A stretch of 64,000 nt of DNA, taken from positions 54,632,963 to 54,696,962 of the forward strand of contig CAMGYJ010000008.1 in assembly GCA_946122785.1 (NCBI GenBank), in the 5' to 3' direction. Below, in pieces: positions 33,739 through 47,033 of this stretch (positions are counted from its first letter, which is position 1; each line of letters starts with the position of its first letter). The notes beneath the pieces were generated by a model, which was given only the letters and a program-made list of their open reading frames with translations, was not told the origin of the DNA and searched no databases. The stretch comes from Linum tenue (Eukaryota; Streptophyta; Magnoliopsida; Malpighiales; Linaceae). The translations under genes and the position numbers were made by a program.

Positions 33739-34415
33739 TGTTGTATAAGATAATAAATTTGAGCGTCTTGGTGGAAATTTTTTTATATACGATCCTAAAT
33801 GGGACGTGATAAACCCTTACGACATGATTTATGATCAGAGAATAAAAACATCACAAGCGAGTGTGCTAACTATTAAATATTATTCGATATAGACATACCA
33901 CATATTCACTTAGGAAGCGAGAGCATAAAATGTATACAAGATCCAAAAAGTTCAAAACATGTAGATAAGTTAACTAATATAAATAATAAAATAAACTTCT
34001 CCGGCCAACTGGCCAGGTAGAAAACTAGTCTTGTCTTATATTATGACTGTTTTGCAGAAAGATTGTGCCACATCAGCATTTGCTCCTCCCGGTTAATCTA
34101 ATTACTTTCCCCATTTAATCCATCCGCTCATTGGGCCTTTCCTCGGGTCCAATAGAATTACTTTCATCCTCTTAGCAGCTAAAAATGCTCATTGGGCCTT
34201 TCCTCGGGTCCAATAGAATTACTTTCATCCTCTCTTAGCAGCTAAAAGTTCATTTTTTAAACTGTGTAGAAACGACCCAAAGACCCAATTCCCTTGTAGA
34301 AGAATATTGAATAATTGGAAAATGAAGTATACATAAACAAAGCAAACGTCTTTTTTTGGGAAAAAAGCAATCTGTTCATTATTCCACACAACTATCAAAC
34401 TTAACACAATTTTTA

Positions 34416-34789
34416 GGGCAATGTCTATTTTTTACCCAAACCTTTTTCAGATTCTTTTATTTTAACCAAACCTATAGAAATTCTATTTATTATCCAAACG
34501 TATTATAATTTATCAAAGTCTGGGCATTCATTCTATTACCGTTACTTATTTCGTCCACGTGAGGGGTGGGATTTTGTTTTGTTTTTTGATAATCTTTTTA
34601 TTAAAAATAGTAAATGATGGTATTATGACCGTCACGTAAGAAGTCAACTCATTATGGTCATACTTAGTCAGCATTACTAACAGAAAAGTTGACGGAGAGT
34701 TAACGTTTGGATAATTTTTAGGAATTCAATAGGTTTGGTTAAAATAAAAGAATCTGAAAAAGATTTGGGTAAAAAATAGACATTGCCCC
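34416..34789. mobile_element. Copy B of the 374-bp MITE
   Basis: Same ends and AATTTTTA flanks as 21923-22296. Confidence 0.85.
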
Positions 34790-34813
34790 AATTTTTAATA
34801 TATTATATGTTTA

Positions 34814-35089
34814 GAGCACTCTTATATGCTTTAAAGTATTGGTGCTTCAAAATAGAACTTGAAGTTGTAACATAACTTTTAAATATACACATTGAAATTA
34901 TACCATAAGGAAATTTGAACTTTATGTTATCGTACAACTTCAAGTTGTACAATAACATAAATGTACAACTATAGTTTGTACCATAAATAGATATAACCTT
35001 AGGCTGAACCATAACGTTAAAAGTGCAACTTCAAATTGTACCATAAAGATAAAAACTAAAACATCAATGTTTTAAAGCATTGTAAAATT
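34814..35089 (+). mobile_element. Copy B of the palindrome-rich MITE
   Basis: Identical to 22321-22596 as far as can be seen. Confidence 0.75.
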
Positions 35090-35891
35090 CTTTCTTTCCT
35101 TTAATTCATAACCAAGCTAAAAAGCAACCTCCTGTAAGCAACTGAATACGCAAACGTTTAGAAACCATAGGATCACATACAAACGAATTATTTATAAATA
35201 TTATGAGAAAAAACTACAGTAATTTTGGTTTAATTATATATCTGATAATTTGCTCAACTCTGAACCATTAAAATATTACCTAATCAGTTTAGGAAGTAAC
35301 ATTTTCCATCTATGATCTATCACATAAGATAAGTACACATTATGTACCTAATGCATGTTGTTTCAAAAAACAAAATGCATGTTGTATTTTAAGTAATATG
35401 ACCTGTGAAAATTGCTATAGCAGGTAAAATAATTCAAGTTATCTTTTGTAGGAATTTCCAAAATGATTACTCACTCATAAATGTGAGCATGAAATAATAA
35501 TTAACGTACAGTAATCCTCTGATGTCACAAACGAAATAAACAACAATACCAAAATTTATGGATTGAAAGGAATATATAATTTGGAGTTTCAAAGCAACTC
35601 TTTTGGGTGTGCTTTGATTCGTGTGATTCGTGTAGACTTACACATTTTAATTTTTGTATTGTGGATCATATCCATATGATTTACATGAAAGTGTTTATTT
35701 GTAATGTCGATTTGTGTAGTATAATTAATTCTTTTTTTTTACTATAACAATTTGAAGTTGGAGATGAATTGAATGATATATAGTTTACTAAAAGTTAATG
35801 AGGCTATGGTGGTGGTTACGTATTCTGCGTAAGTTAGAGCTTCCGCATCTAAACTACTCTCGACCATCTTAATAACAATTAGGGATGGGAT

Positions 35892-38068
35892 ACGGTGACA
35901 ACCCCTAAAAGGGTTGTGAGATTGACAACCAAGGGTATTTTGGGTATGACAAAAAAATGAATTTATTAATTAATTATTTTTATTAATTACAGATTGGGAA
36001 TTAAAAACTCATATTACATACATGCTTTTTTAAATTTTGAATCCTACTATAAATACAACTCTCTCTTTATATCTTCCTTTTCAAGCAGCCACTCCACTCC
36101 GACCGACAGACTTTCTCCGGCAAGATCGTTGAATACGTCTCGCTCCGGCCACATGTAAAAAATTAACACTCTGTCAGTACGTTAGTGGTAGGTACCACTA
36201 CCATCTGGTACCGGGCAGTGGTAGGTACCACTACCATCTGGTACCGGGTAGTGGTAGCGTACCACTATCATTTGGTACCACTACCATCTGGTTAGGGCTG
36301 GCTATTTGGTCTTGGACTAGATATAAAACCGGAATCCGGACCGTTTAAGACCCGGGACCCGGCGTAAAACAATCCAATCCCGTTTTTGGTCCCGCAATTA
36401 ACAAAAAACTCGGATCAATCCAGTCCGGTTTGACACGGCGTCAAAACCGGAAGACCGAATAACTAAGAAACAGACTTAGTCAACCAAGCCCGCCCCGACC
36501 CAGGGGCAAAGCCCACGAGGGCCCAGGCGAGTCCACCACACCGAACGGGCAAAGCCCACTTCCCACTACTCAATCTTCTCCGCCAGCCCTTTTGTTTTGT
36601 TTTTGTAGGGTTATTATGTTAGCGCAGCGCCTCTGCCCTCCAACTCGGCAACTCCATCTCAAATCCATTTCCCATTTTCCCCTTCAAAGCAAACGGCAGG
36701 CAGAGGGCAGGCGCAAAATTCGGCCTCCACTCCGGCCTTCGTTCTACCCAGCCACCCCGAGTCCCAATGTGACGAGAAGCGACACGGTAATCCATTATGA
36801 CCCAGCGAGGCTGAGACCCCGACGCGAAGCAACGCCGACCTCCGCTCCAACCCATTTGTATCATCGTCATCATCATCATCCTGTTTCTGATTCATTTTCC
36901 CTTCCAATCCCATCCCTCCACCTCTAATCATTTCTATTGGGTTTCGTCCGATTCCTTGGTGGGTAGGTGGAGCTCTATGCTCTTACTCCCCAGTTTCTGC
37001 ATGCTGATATGTTTTACTTCCTTACTCTGTTTCTATTTCCCCATCTATAGTTAAGACTCAATCAACAAAGTACTTTTTTCTCTGCTATCTCTCCCTCGTG
37101 GGTACCATTCACTCATTTTTTCTTGTTTTCTCCATTTTTGGCCATCTGGGTAGTGTCCATATCCGGTGGGTGAGTTTGGAGGAAATTAAGGAAGAAGCAG
37201 AAGCAAATTAGATTAAGACTAGTAGCCAGTTTCCCATATGTATCATCATTTGTTTCCTATTTGGGTGGATTGGGTCAAAACTGGATTAAGACTGGACCAG
37301 ATCAAGATCGGACCGGGTTAAGACCTGACTGTACCCAATTCAATCTTTGGTCCTCATATTTCCAAAAAGACCGGACTGAGACTGGATCAATCCGGGCCAG
37401 TTTAACCAGACTGGACCGGATAGCCACCCCTACATCTGGTAATTGGTAGTGGTAGCGTACCACTACCAGCTACCCCTCCATATAGTACCACTACTAGTAG
37501 AAAATCAGTACCACTAAAAAAACGATATCTAAAAATCCAAAATCATAGATATGAAAAACGAAGACGAGTGGAGAGGAGGCACAGAGAGGCAGAGGGACTC
37601 ACACCGGAAGAGGTAAGGAGAGGAGGCACAATGGTGGCGGCAGAGAGCTGGCAACGACAGGGGGTGGAGGGCGCCGGAGGATTGCGGCGACGGTGGAGGG
37701 TTCGGCTGGGGGTGAGAGAGGTGGCCGCTATGGAGGGAAGCGGGCTTTGGAAGGCGACGGAATGTGGAGGGCGACGGAGGCAGTGTTGGGTGGAGAGAGG
37801 CAGTAGCGGTGGTGCTGACTGGAGAGAGGGAGGAGGGAAAGAGAGAGAGGAGGGGGGGGGGAGAGAGGAGTTAGGGTTTTATTTTATTTATATGGGAGGG
37901 AGAATGATTAGGTGTGGTAATATTTTTCCTTTTCAAAAATACCATTCTTTTAATCCTAACCATCAATTTTTAAAAAAAAAATACAGGAGAGAGAGTGTAT
38001 CCAATGGTTAGGAAGTGGTTTGTGAATCTCACAACCCCCTAAGGGGGTTATCACCGTATCCCATCCCC
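35892..38068. mobile_element. Copy B of the MULE-like element
   Basis: Corresponds to 23399-25576 and is one base shorter because of the G run. Confidence 0.65.
36293..37432. mobile_element. Copy B of the nested hAT-type element
   Basis: Corresponds to 23800-24939, with CATCTGGT on both sides. Confidence 0.8.
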
Positions 38069-39469
38069 AACAACTAACCTTTGTCTTAAAAAAGGTAAAG
38101 TAGAATTCACGTAATTTTTTGACTTCTCTCGCTTACTACTGTTCACAAAATATAATTTTTGCTTCTGGCATTTTTCCTCCAACAAACGCATTCCTCTTTC
38201 TATATACAATTGTATTTTGACTATGTTGTTGCTCGTAAATTATTAAAATTTTATTGTCCCCTGAGTTTTGCTTCTATTTCTTCATTGTTGATCTGGAAAT
38301 AATTTGGAAACCCAAGTCACCAATTTTTTTTTAGAAATATGTACTTCAACTTTGCTCAAGCTGCATCATTCTCAAATTTTCTTGGCACATACCTAAGTTG
38401 GATTTGCACAATCTAACCTCTTGGATTTGCACAATCTAACCTCTCCAATAGAATCTCAATAGTAAAGCTTCATGTTCCAATCAAAAGAGCATAGGGTTTA
38501 ACTCTCAAGTACCCCCGTCGAAAAAAAGAGTGAAAAGAAAAGAAAAGAAATGAAAGAAAACGAAAAAGAGCTAACGAAATGGTGTAAATAAAAGTAGAGA
38601 GTTGCCACAAAAGTCGAAGTGTATGCTCTAGAAAGGGTTTCTTGGCACTCAAGCCATTAAATCACCTAAGTATTTGTTAACCTCCTCGACTACTATGATT
38701 GAGATGTGGATAGCAAGAATAGACCGAGGAAGTGTGCTTGAATGTAGTTTGTATTTGGTAATGTTTTGGGAGAAGGGAAGAGCGGTTTTTGGTCGTTGCT
38801 AGTGGTTGTTGATTGCAAGAAAGGTTCTAGTGAAACCATGGAACCTTTGGTTTTAGGTTGAAGATGTAGGACCTCATCCTATGTTTGTCACCACCCAAAA
38901 AGGCCTTATCCCCATGTCCAAGACAATTGCGAGTCATTTGAACCCGTGTCTAAGACCTTCGGACAAGAAAGTGATGAAAACCACCTTGTGAACTCTAGCG
39001 TTTAGAGGTTGCCACCATGGTGAAGAGATGATAGGGCTGAGTGTTGATGGTTGTACACATCTTGTACACCAAATGGTCCTGACCCCACTAGTCAAGAGTG
39101 AGTGATTCATTCATGTTTTGCATGTTCATATCTTACCCCGGTGAGGACCTATGTTGCCCATTCATTTGTGCCTTGGACTTGAACTCTATGAATGGTTAGT
39201 TAATGGTTGGTGAGTAGTTTTGTCGAGAGTTGTGTTGGTTTGTGAACTGGGTGAGAACTTTTCATTTGCATGCACTTGATGCATTCAGAGTTTTTTTGTG
39301 GTGGATGACGGTATTGCTTGTATCGATTCATGTGTTGATGCCCAATAGCCATTGAGATTCTCCGCTTTGTGCCCTTTGATATGTCCCCAAGTTATCTTGT
39401 TAGGTTGAGATATCACCTTGTTGGGAAATGGTTTGCTTGGGGATAAGCAAACGTCTAAGTGTGGGGGAG

Positions 39470-40802
39470 TAATTCGGGTCAAATTATGCACATTTTATCC
39501 CTGTTTTCCTTAGACGTTTGATGCATTTGTACTCCGTGAGGTGTGGTTTTATGCTAGGTTGCACTTTTTTTAGTATGTTTTGGATCCTAGCAGGTGAAAC
39601 TGACCCTAGAATCGAAAGTGGGACGAAAAGGAGCGAAAACGAGTCAAAGGGTGGAAGCAGCTGAGTATCACGACGAAAGATAAGTTTTCACGGTCTTATG
39701 GACCGTGAAAAGGAAGCCCAGACAGTGAAGAACTGAAGTTCTAGAAGCTAAATGCGCACCACACTAAAGTCCAACCAAAGACCGTGAACCAAATTCCCAG
39801 ACCGTGAAGCACCAAGAATCCAGAAACAAAATGCGCACCTCAATGGATCCCAGTCAGTTGCGACCGTGAACTCAAGCTCTTGACCCTAAATAGACTAAGT
39901 GAAAGGGTACGGATTTTCTCGACATCTCGGTCACGACCGTGAACGGACCGCGACCTTGGTATAAACGAGGGTTGAGCTGAAGGGAAAGGAGAGAGACCTA
40001 GTGTGAGAAACTTATTCTTCTTCATGTATCTAGAGAGAGAAATTGACAATCCAAAGAAGAGAAGAGGTTAGGGTTTCAACTCCAAGCAGAGTTTTGGAAA
40101 TTTCTTTCCCAAAGGAAGATCTCTACACCACAAGGAATAATGCTAGAATTTCCAAGATGGTTTTCCTTCTTCTCCCTTGTGTTTCCTCCTCGGCTAGCAT
40201 GGAGTAGTTTCTCTTTTCACTTGGGGGTGTGTAAACCCTAGATACAATGATGTGAATGTTTGTATGCTACTTTAACCTAGGTAGAAGGGAATCTCCTTCG
40301 AGTAGAGTCTTTTAAAAGCTGGATTTCCTTATCAATCTGTCTCCTACTTAGGTTAAATTAGGGCAAACCTCTTAATTCGTATTAGCACCTAGGATTGGTT
40401 GTAATTTGGCCGGCAAAACTCTGATTCGAGGGTGAAGTCTAGTCAACCCTTGGTTGATAGGTAAAGAGAGATACTTTGGTAGCTTGAATCGGAATCCCTT
40501 GGCCTAATGACTAAGAGAGTGGCGTTTGGTCACTAGTTGCACTTTCCAACAGTTTACAACAGCTTTTCCCACACCTATGAATTAGATCCGCCAAGTCATT
40601 ATTGTTAGCTAGGGGGAGCAACATCCGGCTGAAGCCGTCTCAATTAGTATCCAATCTATTTAATTTTTCAAACGTTTTAGTTATAGATCTTTGTTTTCAC
40701 CAAAAACAAATTGCTAGATAATGTTTCAAACAATCGAAGTAGGGGTACATGGCCCGACCCGTGTTGATATTTAAACATACCCAGTTAAGGTTTATACTTG
40801 GG
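39470..40802 (+). mobile_element. Copy B of the Gypsy-type LTR
   Basis: Corresponds to 26978-28310. The hairpin and polypurine tract are at 39431-39469. Confidence 0.65.
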
Positions 40803-40831
40803 CCTTAATTGAGGTTTTTGTTGTGATATTC

Positions 40832-41437
40832 AGGACGAGTCACAAATTCTTCGAAACATACTAGAAACCTCATAAAGCATATCACAAGTTCTCTGAAGCA
40901 GACAAAAAATCTCATAAAGGGGACCAAAAGCTCCATGAAGTAGACCAAGAACCTCATAAAGAATACCAAAAGTTTCCCGAAGCAGAACAAAAACTTCATA
41001 AATCAAACTACAAGTTCCCTCAAGCATACCAGAAAACTTATAAAGCACACCAAAAGATCCTTGAAGCAGAGTAACAATTTCCTTGTAACAGACTAGAAAC
41101 CTGGTAAGGCATATCACAAGATCCCTGAAGTAGAGTAGAAACCTCATAAAGGCTATCACAAGTTTACAGAAGCATACTAGAATTCTCACAAAGCATATCA
41201 AACGTTCACTTAAACATACTAGAAATATCATAAAGCATATCACAAGTTCACTGAAGCAGACTAGAAACCTCACAATGCATACCACAACTTCCCTCAAGTA
41301 GACCATAAACCAAATAAAGTGTATCAAAAGTTCCCTCAAGCATCCTAGAAATGTATGCAACCACACAAAACTCTCACGACGTAGACCCAAAAGAAGAAAA
41401 AGCACACCAAAAACCTCATGAATCAAAATTGAAACAT
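40832..41437. repeat. Copy B of the 42-bp minisatellite
   Basis: Corresponds to 28340-28945. The minus-strand 198-codon frame is at 40830-41426. Confidence 0.8.
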
Positions 41438-41825
41438 TATAAATGATGACAAGATAATAAAATAACTATAATGGTGAAACAATTATTTGAACAAACAACT
41501 TACTGTTCCTTTTTTTAACACAAAGAGAGAATTTGAAAGGGGATGAAGGGCGGGAGGTAGAAAGAAACGAAAGGAAATGACATGACATGAAGAAGGAGCT
41601 GCTATGAAAAGTAATTACTATAATAGCTCAATGAATTATATTAGTATAGTGCTAATACTAAGTGGTGTTAGCACCCTATCCGCTCCTTCAACATAGTTTT
41701 GACTTTAAAGATTACTAAATTAATAACCTTTGAATCAATAAAGTTTTTTTATTTCTTCTTTTGTGGTTGGAAACTCAATATCGCTCCTCAGGTCACAACA
41801 CCGTCAAACTCCTCATACTTCTAAG

Positions 41826-42436
41826 TAGGGATGGCAACAAAATCCGAACCCACGGGTACCCACCCGACCCAACCCGGTCAACGCGGGTAAAATCCGTGTT
41901 GACGGGTTTTGGGCCGGGTTTGGGTTTAAACCCGTTCACTATTCAACGGGTTGAGTTTGGGTTTAGGTAAACCCGGCCCGTGGGTACCCGCCCACTCATA
42001 TAATTAATTTTTTCGGTATATTTAATATTCTAAACAACTAATCTTAATTGAAAGGAAGAAGCTTTCAATTAAACATGTTATTTATGGATAATTTGTGATT
42101 TGCTTCAATTTTCTTGAGTTTTTCTCGATTGGTGTTGAACAATTTGTATAGTTAATTTGTGATTTGCTTGAATTTTCTAGAATGGTGTTTTATATATGGA
42201 TAATTTGTATTGAGAGATTAATATTTGACTTTAATTTTGATAAGAATTTGTAATTGTAAATTTTTTACGACAAAACCCGTGGGTACCCATGAACCCGCGG
42301 ATACCCAACGGGTTGGGTTGGGTTTGAGTTTTTCAAACCCAATGGGTTTTACCCCGGGTTTTTTTCAAAGATAAACCCATGGGTTTGGATTTGGGTTTGG
42401 CAAAACCCGACCCAACCCGACCCATTGCCATCCCTA
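41826..42436. mobile_element. Copy B of the 611-bp hAT-type MITE
   Basis: Corresponds to 29334-29944, with CTTCTAAG flanks. Confidence 0.88.
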
Positions 42437-43327
42437 CTTCTAAGCTTGCAACTTCGTCAACCTAGTTGAACTCCCGATGTCGTTGACCTAACAACATCGA
42501 TGTCATGAGTTAAAGAACCTTGTTGTGCTTGCTACTTTATTAGCCATGAAAACATCATTGACTTCACCACTTTGTTAAAGTCACAACGCCGATGAAATCA
42601 CCACTTCGTTTAGACTCGCGATGTTAGACTCGAAATACTCACCACAGTATTGACTAAACAATGTTTAGCTTTGAGGTGTTGTGACCCGTCAACCGCGGCG
42701 TCGTTGAGATCTAAACCTCCGACACCGCTAAACTCACAGTATTGAGCTCGTTAACCTCATGAAATTAAACTCACGGCATTGCTGATCTCAACACGTTATT
42801 GAACTTTTCAATCTAGCTCACCTTGCAGCGATGCCGTTGATCATACAACATTGTCAAACTTGCCATCGGCGTTCATGAGATCACAAAACAACTGGCTCGC
42901 TATGGAATCTACAACGTTGTTCTAGACCAACAACATTGATTCTTGATAGAATTAATTACTTCATGGTAATTAATTAAACTTAATTAATTTTAAGCGTAAA
43001 CAATACCGCATTCAGAGTACAACCACCAGCATCCTTCTTACAGCTCCATGCAACGTTGTGTCCAGCATCCTCTCCATCGGTAGCTTTTATAGTTGTTTCA
43101 ACTTTGAAGTCGTTAGTCAACGCAATAACCCACGTAATCCCTCTAGATCCCACCCCCACCCTATGTCTGCGTTGTTGTCAAACCTCATTCTACTTCAGCC
43201 TCCCACTTTTTTGCTTTCACTACTTTGTGAAGCTTGTCGTTACCCTTCAAGATTTGTCATTTTTTTCTACTTCTTATTTTTCGTCTCGTATGCCTAGGTT
43301 TTCCATATACACCGCAAATTAATCCCG

Positions 43328-44052
43328 ACTAGAGCTCAAACATAAACTCTAGTCGGATGCAGTATAGGGCGAGTATGTTTTAATTGTCAAAACTGGGCAA
43401 GTCCATGTACCCCTACTTCAATCGCTTAGTTTATTATCTAGGAAATATTTTTGGGTTTAAAACTAAGAAAGCTACAAATGAAAATAAGCAACTAAAGTAA
43501 ATCGAGGTTGTCCCAATGAGAGAAGAGTTCACTCGAGTATTGCTCCCCTTAGCTAACAATTATGACTTGTTGGATCGAATGGTCATGTGTGGTAAGGTGG
43601 TTGTAAACCGTAGGAAAATGCAACAAGTAGCCAAGCGCAACTCTCTCGTTCTCTAGATCGAGGGAAAGGAATTCGATTCTAGCCACAAACGTGACTCTCT
43701 AGACCTATTGACCAAGGGTTGCCAAGACTTCACCCTCAACCTACCCTAGGTGCTAATACGAAATAAGAGGCTTGCACTACATTAACCTAGATAGGAGACA
43801 ATGAATCGCCTAAGAAGCCCCAACATTCAAGCCTCTTTCAAAGAAAGGAACGGGATTTTCTCTTTACCTAGGTTAGAATGGCAATTAGATTTAAGGCTTT
43901 CACACAACACATCATTCATGAAAATACCTCCACATTCACATTAAACACAACCACACACAAATCCTTCAATCCATACAAACATTCACATAATTGTAGCTAG
44001 GGTTTACAAACACCTAAGTGAATAGGTAGGCTATTCCATAGCTAGGCAAAGG
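43328..44052 (-). mobile_element. Copy B of the minus-strand LTR fragment
   Basis: Corresponds to 30836-31560. Confidence 0.7.
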
Positions 44053-44084
44053 AAAACAAAAAGCATAGAAAGAACCACGAAGAG

Positions 44085-45215
44085 ATGAAAATCTTTCCTC
44101 CTTGTTGCTTGAGGATCCACCAAATCATACGCAAACAGACATGGATCTCTCCACCAGACAAACGCGAACGTCCCTCGATCCGCCAAATGAGCCTAAACGT
44201 GGATCTCTCGTGGATCCACCAAATTAGACGCAGATTGCAAATCCCGAAGCCACCGAATGAGGGTCCACCAAACTTACGTCCACTGCCCCGCACCGAACCA
44301 GACTCTGATACCACTTGTCACAATCGGGGATGCTCAATTAGTACGATATTGTCCGCTTTGGGCCAAACACGCACGCTTTTACTCTTGGGTGTCCTCCCCA
44401 AAAGGCCTCGTACTAATTGGGCTAGGTGGAATCTAATATACAAGCATTCCTTCCTTGTATTACCGATGTGGTACTTGGATTGTCCCATAACAATCCTCCC
44501 CTCAAGACAAGGACCACGATTTTGTGTCCTCACCTCAGCGATTATCTTGATCCGCCAAACAGACGTGGATCTCTCCTGGATCTACCAAACAGCACAGACG
44601 CAGAACTCTCTTTGATCTGCCAAACAGATGCGGATCGCAAATTCTGAGGCCACCAAACGAGGGTCCACCAAACTGACATCCACCACCCCGGATCCGTTGA
44701 ACAAGGCTCTTATACCACTTGTCAAACCGGGGATGCTCAATTAGTACGATATTGTCCGCTTTGGGCCAAGCCCGCACGGTTTTACCTTTGGGTGTCCTCC
44801 CCAAAAGGCCTCGTACTAATTCGGGAGGTGGACACTAATATACAAGGGTTCCTTCCTTATATTATCGATGTGGTACTTGGATTGTCCCATAACAATCTAC
44901 TTGTCATAACCGGGGTGCAGAACTGTCCTTGATCTGCTAAACAGACGCGGATCGCAAATCCCGAGGCCACCAAACGAGGGTCCCACCAAATTGACGTCCA
45001 CCGCCCCGGATCCTTCGAACCAGGCTCTGATACCACTTGTCATAACCGCGGGGTGCTCAATTAGTACGATATTGTCCGCTTTGGGCCAAGCCCGCACTGT
45101 TTTAATCTTTGGGGTCCTCCCTAGAAGGCCTCGTAATAATGAGCTTTGTGAACACTAATATACAAGGGTTCCTTACCTTGTATTTTCAATGTGGTACTTG
45201 AATTATTCCATAACA
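44085..45215 (-). mobile_element. Copy B of the minus-strand TRIM array
   Basis: LTRs at 44316-44492, 44720-44894 and 45038-45215. Confidence 0.82.
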
Positions 45216-46230
45216 ATAATAATAACTAAGAGCCAATAAATTATTAAATATTAATTTATTAGTAACTATTATAAATCCTAAAAGCATATGGGGTTGTTAA
45301 GAGTTGACATTAACATATGATGATAGTTTAAGACAATTATAATTTTGACATTTCAAATCTTCTAAATAGCTTCTACACTTTTGATTAAATAAAGCACCTT
45401 AGTCCAAACATACAATCACTTATTTGACAATTAAATTTTCTTGAAAATTTTCATGATTTTATGTAAAATAAAATCATTGAAATTTAAAATAAATATACAG
45501 TGCATTTAGATCATAGAGTTTAGTGCTGTAGTTGATATATAAATTCAATACCTAAGACATTTGTTTAACTCTCGCATTTAGAGGTCCTAAAATGTATATT
45601 AAATCTGTTGATCAACTGCTGTGCCAAATTTGTTGACACCATGAACTTCGAAAATTTTACATTAATAAATCATGTTTGAGAAATCTTACATGCAAGTGCT
45701 CGATCTGTATATATACTCAAATATTTCATTATTCAAACTTTATTCACATTTATATTTTATTTTTTCATCTTCAATAATTTCTCTTCTCACAAACAAAATT
45801 ATATCACCAATATTTTTATTTATGAGGCTATAGTTAATAATCTAATTGTTCGCATAAAATTTAATTGATATACTTTCTTTTATGAACACAAAAAAGAAGA
45901 AACGTCATATTGAAAATATAAAGAGTTGTTATTTGACATATTAAAATGAACATAATGATAAAATATTTGCATATCCAAAACATTGAAATTTGTTACCAAT
46001 GTAATAATTTTTTATAGTTAGAATACAGTCTTATTTACTACTTTTTCTGAACAATTTCCTTTTTTCACAAGAAACATTAATAACGTTAAATATGTCATTA
46101 GAAGCATGAAAGTCAAGTTAAGGTGGATTGACACTTCACCTTCCAAGATAGATCAAAATTCACATGTAACATCAAATTTCTAAATAAAAAATAAAAATTT
46201 CTACTTATTTTTATTTGTACTATTTATTTT

Positions 46231-46770
46231 GTTTTTGCTTTGTCCTTCTCTTTCTTCTTGAAACAAAAAATTTCCATCTATCTCCATCATCCTTAACTAA
46301 CGTCATCATAGTCGGCTAAATTGAAATTGACAAAAACTCTTAAATCCAATGAAACTATCATGTTATTTATATGTTCTAATTCGTTGAACAAACATATCAA
46401 TATATCTAAGCAATTAATTAACAATACACTCCATCTTCCAAAAGACATATTCCCTTTGTTCAACCCAATCAAGCAATCTCTTTAGCTTTTGTAGTAAAAG
46501 CGATCAAAATTCATCAAATCAAACTAACGTTAAAACTTTTTTCACTCCCCCAATTGATTCGTCTGAGGATTTATAAACCTTGTGCAAGAGTTTAGATATG
46601 GATTGGGTCAATTCACTACTACGTCCTTCTTACTGCCGCATCACTCTCCCTCCCTTTCCTTCAATTAGCTCAAAGTTCTATTGATACTCCAATATCATGT
46701 ATCGTCTAAAATAACTTGGGGTATGGATCTCATCCTCTAGAAGCACACAAATTTGTTGTACTGAAGTTTT
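46231..46770. other. Single-copy spacer between the duplication and the Copia element
   Basis: AT-rich with no gene recognised. This is the original right flank of the duplicated unit. Confidence 0.55.
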
Positions 46771-46941
46771 TGTTGAACCATATTATAAACTTTAGTTAGT
46801 TTAAGGACCATATGTAATATTTGTTTATATTTGTGTACTGTATTGCTAGTTTATTATTTCCAGCTTGTATAGATTGTAATAACAAACAGTGTAAATTTAC
46901 CTTTTCTGAAATAAAATAAGTAGACACTTTCTCTCTCATCA
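46771..46941 (+). mobile_element. Copia 5' LTR (171 bp)
   Basis: Starts TGTTGAACCATATTATAAAC and ends TCTCATCA directly before the tRNA-Met primer site. The start matches the residual 3' LTR at 51314. Confidence 0.85.
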
Positions 46942-46952
46942 TGGTATCAGAG
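46942..46952 (+). other. Copia primer-binding site (initiator tRNA-Met)
   Basis: TGGTATCAGAG immediately after the LTR end CA. Confidence 0.9.
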
Positions 46953-47033
46953 ATATTTCGTTTCTAGACGTTTCTTGCCTTTCTCATTTTCCTTTTCTTG
47001 TTCCGATTCGCTTCCGCATCTCTCTTCGCATCC

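Larger units (their letters stand above)
33739..46230. repeat. 12.49-kb tandem duplication, copy B
   Basis: Head-to-tail second copy (12,492 bp). The G run is 10 long (37852-37861) against 11 in copy A. It starts inside the Helitron-like 3' end (which finishes at 34028) and has no Helitron 5' end. After 46230 the sequence diverges from copy A. Confidence 0.95.

Noticed and set aside
46942..46952. tRNA gene suggested by the tRNA-like word TGGTATCAGAG
   Set aside because: It is complementary to the 3' end of initiator tRNA-Met and sits right after an LTR, so it is a primer-binding site; no cloverleaf was seen.
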